DNA of 14,119 nt from an uncultured Acholeplasmatales bacterium (GTDB lineage Bacteria; Bacillota_I; Bacilli_A; ML615J-28; CAG-698): positions 1-14,119 of the forward strand of contig CALEGD010000006.1 of NCBI GenBank assembly GCA_937877075.1, written 5' to 3'. The notes below the pieces were generated by a model, which worked only from the letters and a program-made list of their open reading frames with translations, made no database searches and was not told the DNA's origin. Both the position numbers and the translations under genes were made by a program. Shown here one piece after another: positions 13,777 through 14,119 of the stretch (position 1 is the first letter of the stretch; each line of letters begins with the position of its first letter).

Positions 13777-14119
13777 ATGAAAAATTTAAAAAGTTATGAA
13801 ATCCGCCAAATGTGGCTGGATTTTTGGACAAGCAAAGGCCACGATATTATTCCGAGTGCGCCACTAATTCCGATAAATGATCCGACCTTACTATGGATTA
13901 ATGCCGGGGTTGCTCCTTTAAAAAAGTTTTTTGACGGTCGAGAAATTCCAAGCAACAAGCGAATGGTTAACTCCCAAAAATCAATTCGAACCAATGATAT
14001 CGAAAATGTCGGTTATACCGCTCGCCATCACACTTTTTTTGAGATGTTGGGGAATTTCTCTTTTGGTGATTATTTTAAACGGGATGCTATTCACTGGGCC
14101 TGGGAATTTCTAACTGAAG
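13777..14119 (+). CDS. alaS: Alanyl-tRNA synthetase, 3'-partial
   Basis: The frame is open from ATG 13777 to the right edge (114 codons visible; the family is about 870 residues). This is the N-terminal class II aminoacylation domain that charges tRNA(Ala). Diagnostic stretches are LDFWTSKGHDIIPSAPLIP, DPTLLWINAGVAPLKKFFDG, KRMVNSQKSIRTNDIENVG and TARHHTFFEMLGNFSFGDYF, the last containing class II motif 2. The ATG follows the RNase J stop by 7 bases with only a weak purine-rich ribosome binding site, so it probably depends on transcription, and perhaps translation, from the RNase J gene. The remaining catalytic, editing and C-terminal domains lie outside the window. Confidence 0.97.
   Translation, partial: MKNLKSYEIRQMWLDFWTSKGHDIIPSAPLIPINDPTLLWINAGVAPLKKFFDGREIPSNKRMVNSQKSIRTNDIENVGYTARHHTFFEMLGNFSFGDYFKRDAIHWAWEFLTE

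Noticed and set aside
13931..14113. Small frame inside the alaS coding region
   Set aside because: It overlaps strongly conserved alanyl-tRNA synthetase sequence in another frame.

Overview
The window looks like chromosome of an AT-rich, endospore-forming Bacillota, using TGA as a true stop (spoIIAB and spoVAC both end in TGA next to the following gene) and AGGAGG-type ribosome binding sites. The sporulation gene set, the J2-like RNase J and the short intergenic regions fit the Bacilli side of the phylum, perhaps an Erysipelotrichia- or Izemoplasma-like lineage; that placement is inference from gene content only.

Region A, about 1-2050, is accessory DNA: the 3' part of an unrecognised membrane protein gene with a terminator, then a tight four-gene operon of very small proteins. 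The operon has a consensus vegetative promoter whose spacer carries an 8-bp-arm inverted repeat, hairpins in two of its intergenic gaps, a last gene encoding a 63-residue XRE-type helix-turn-helix protein, and a terminator. Immediately to the right, on the minus strand, lies the first part of cotJC (spore coat, manganese-catalase-like), cut off after the conserved QYGG motif. The simplest reading is that an element extending leftward out of the window is inserted in cotJC. Because mother-cell genes in other spore formers are interrupted by elements that excise during sporulation (skin in sigK, SPbeta in spsM), this junction is the most interesting point of the window.

Region B, about 2050-2750, is the minus-strand cotJ operon. 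The gene before cotJC encodes one 155-residue protein that joins CotJA-like and CotJB-like sequences. A candidate mother-cell sigma-E promoter lies upstream of it, in the 136-bp gap shared with the divergent dacF.

Region C, 2751-11547, is a forespore locus on the plus strand: dacF with its own terminator; spoIIAA-spoIIAB-sigF, overlapping as in Bacillus; then a P-type Ca2+-ATPase gene; then spoVAC-spoVAD-spoVAE-spoVAF. SpoIIAA (anti-anti-sigma) and SpoIIAB (kinase and anti-sigma) control sigma-F, while the SpoVA proteins move Ca-dipicolinate into and out of the spore. The Ca2+-ATPase between the two sets is not part of the classical Bacillus arrangement and suggests a link between calcium handling and spore mineralisation.

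Region D, 11618-14119, holds a two-repeat DUF1540 Cys-rich protein, an RNase J2-like protein with its own vegetative promoter, and the 5' part of alaS, which runs off the right edge.
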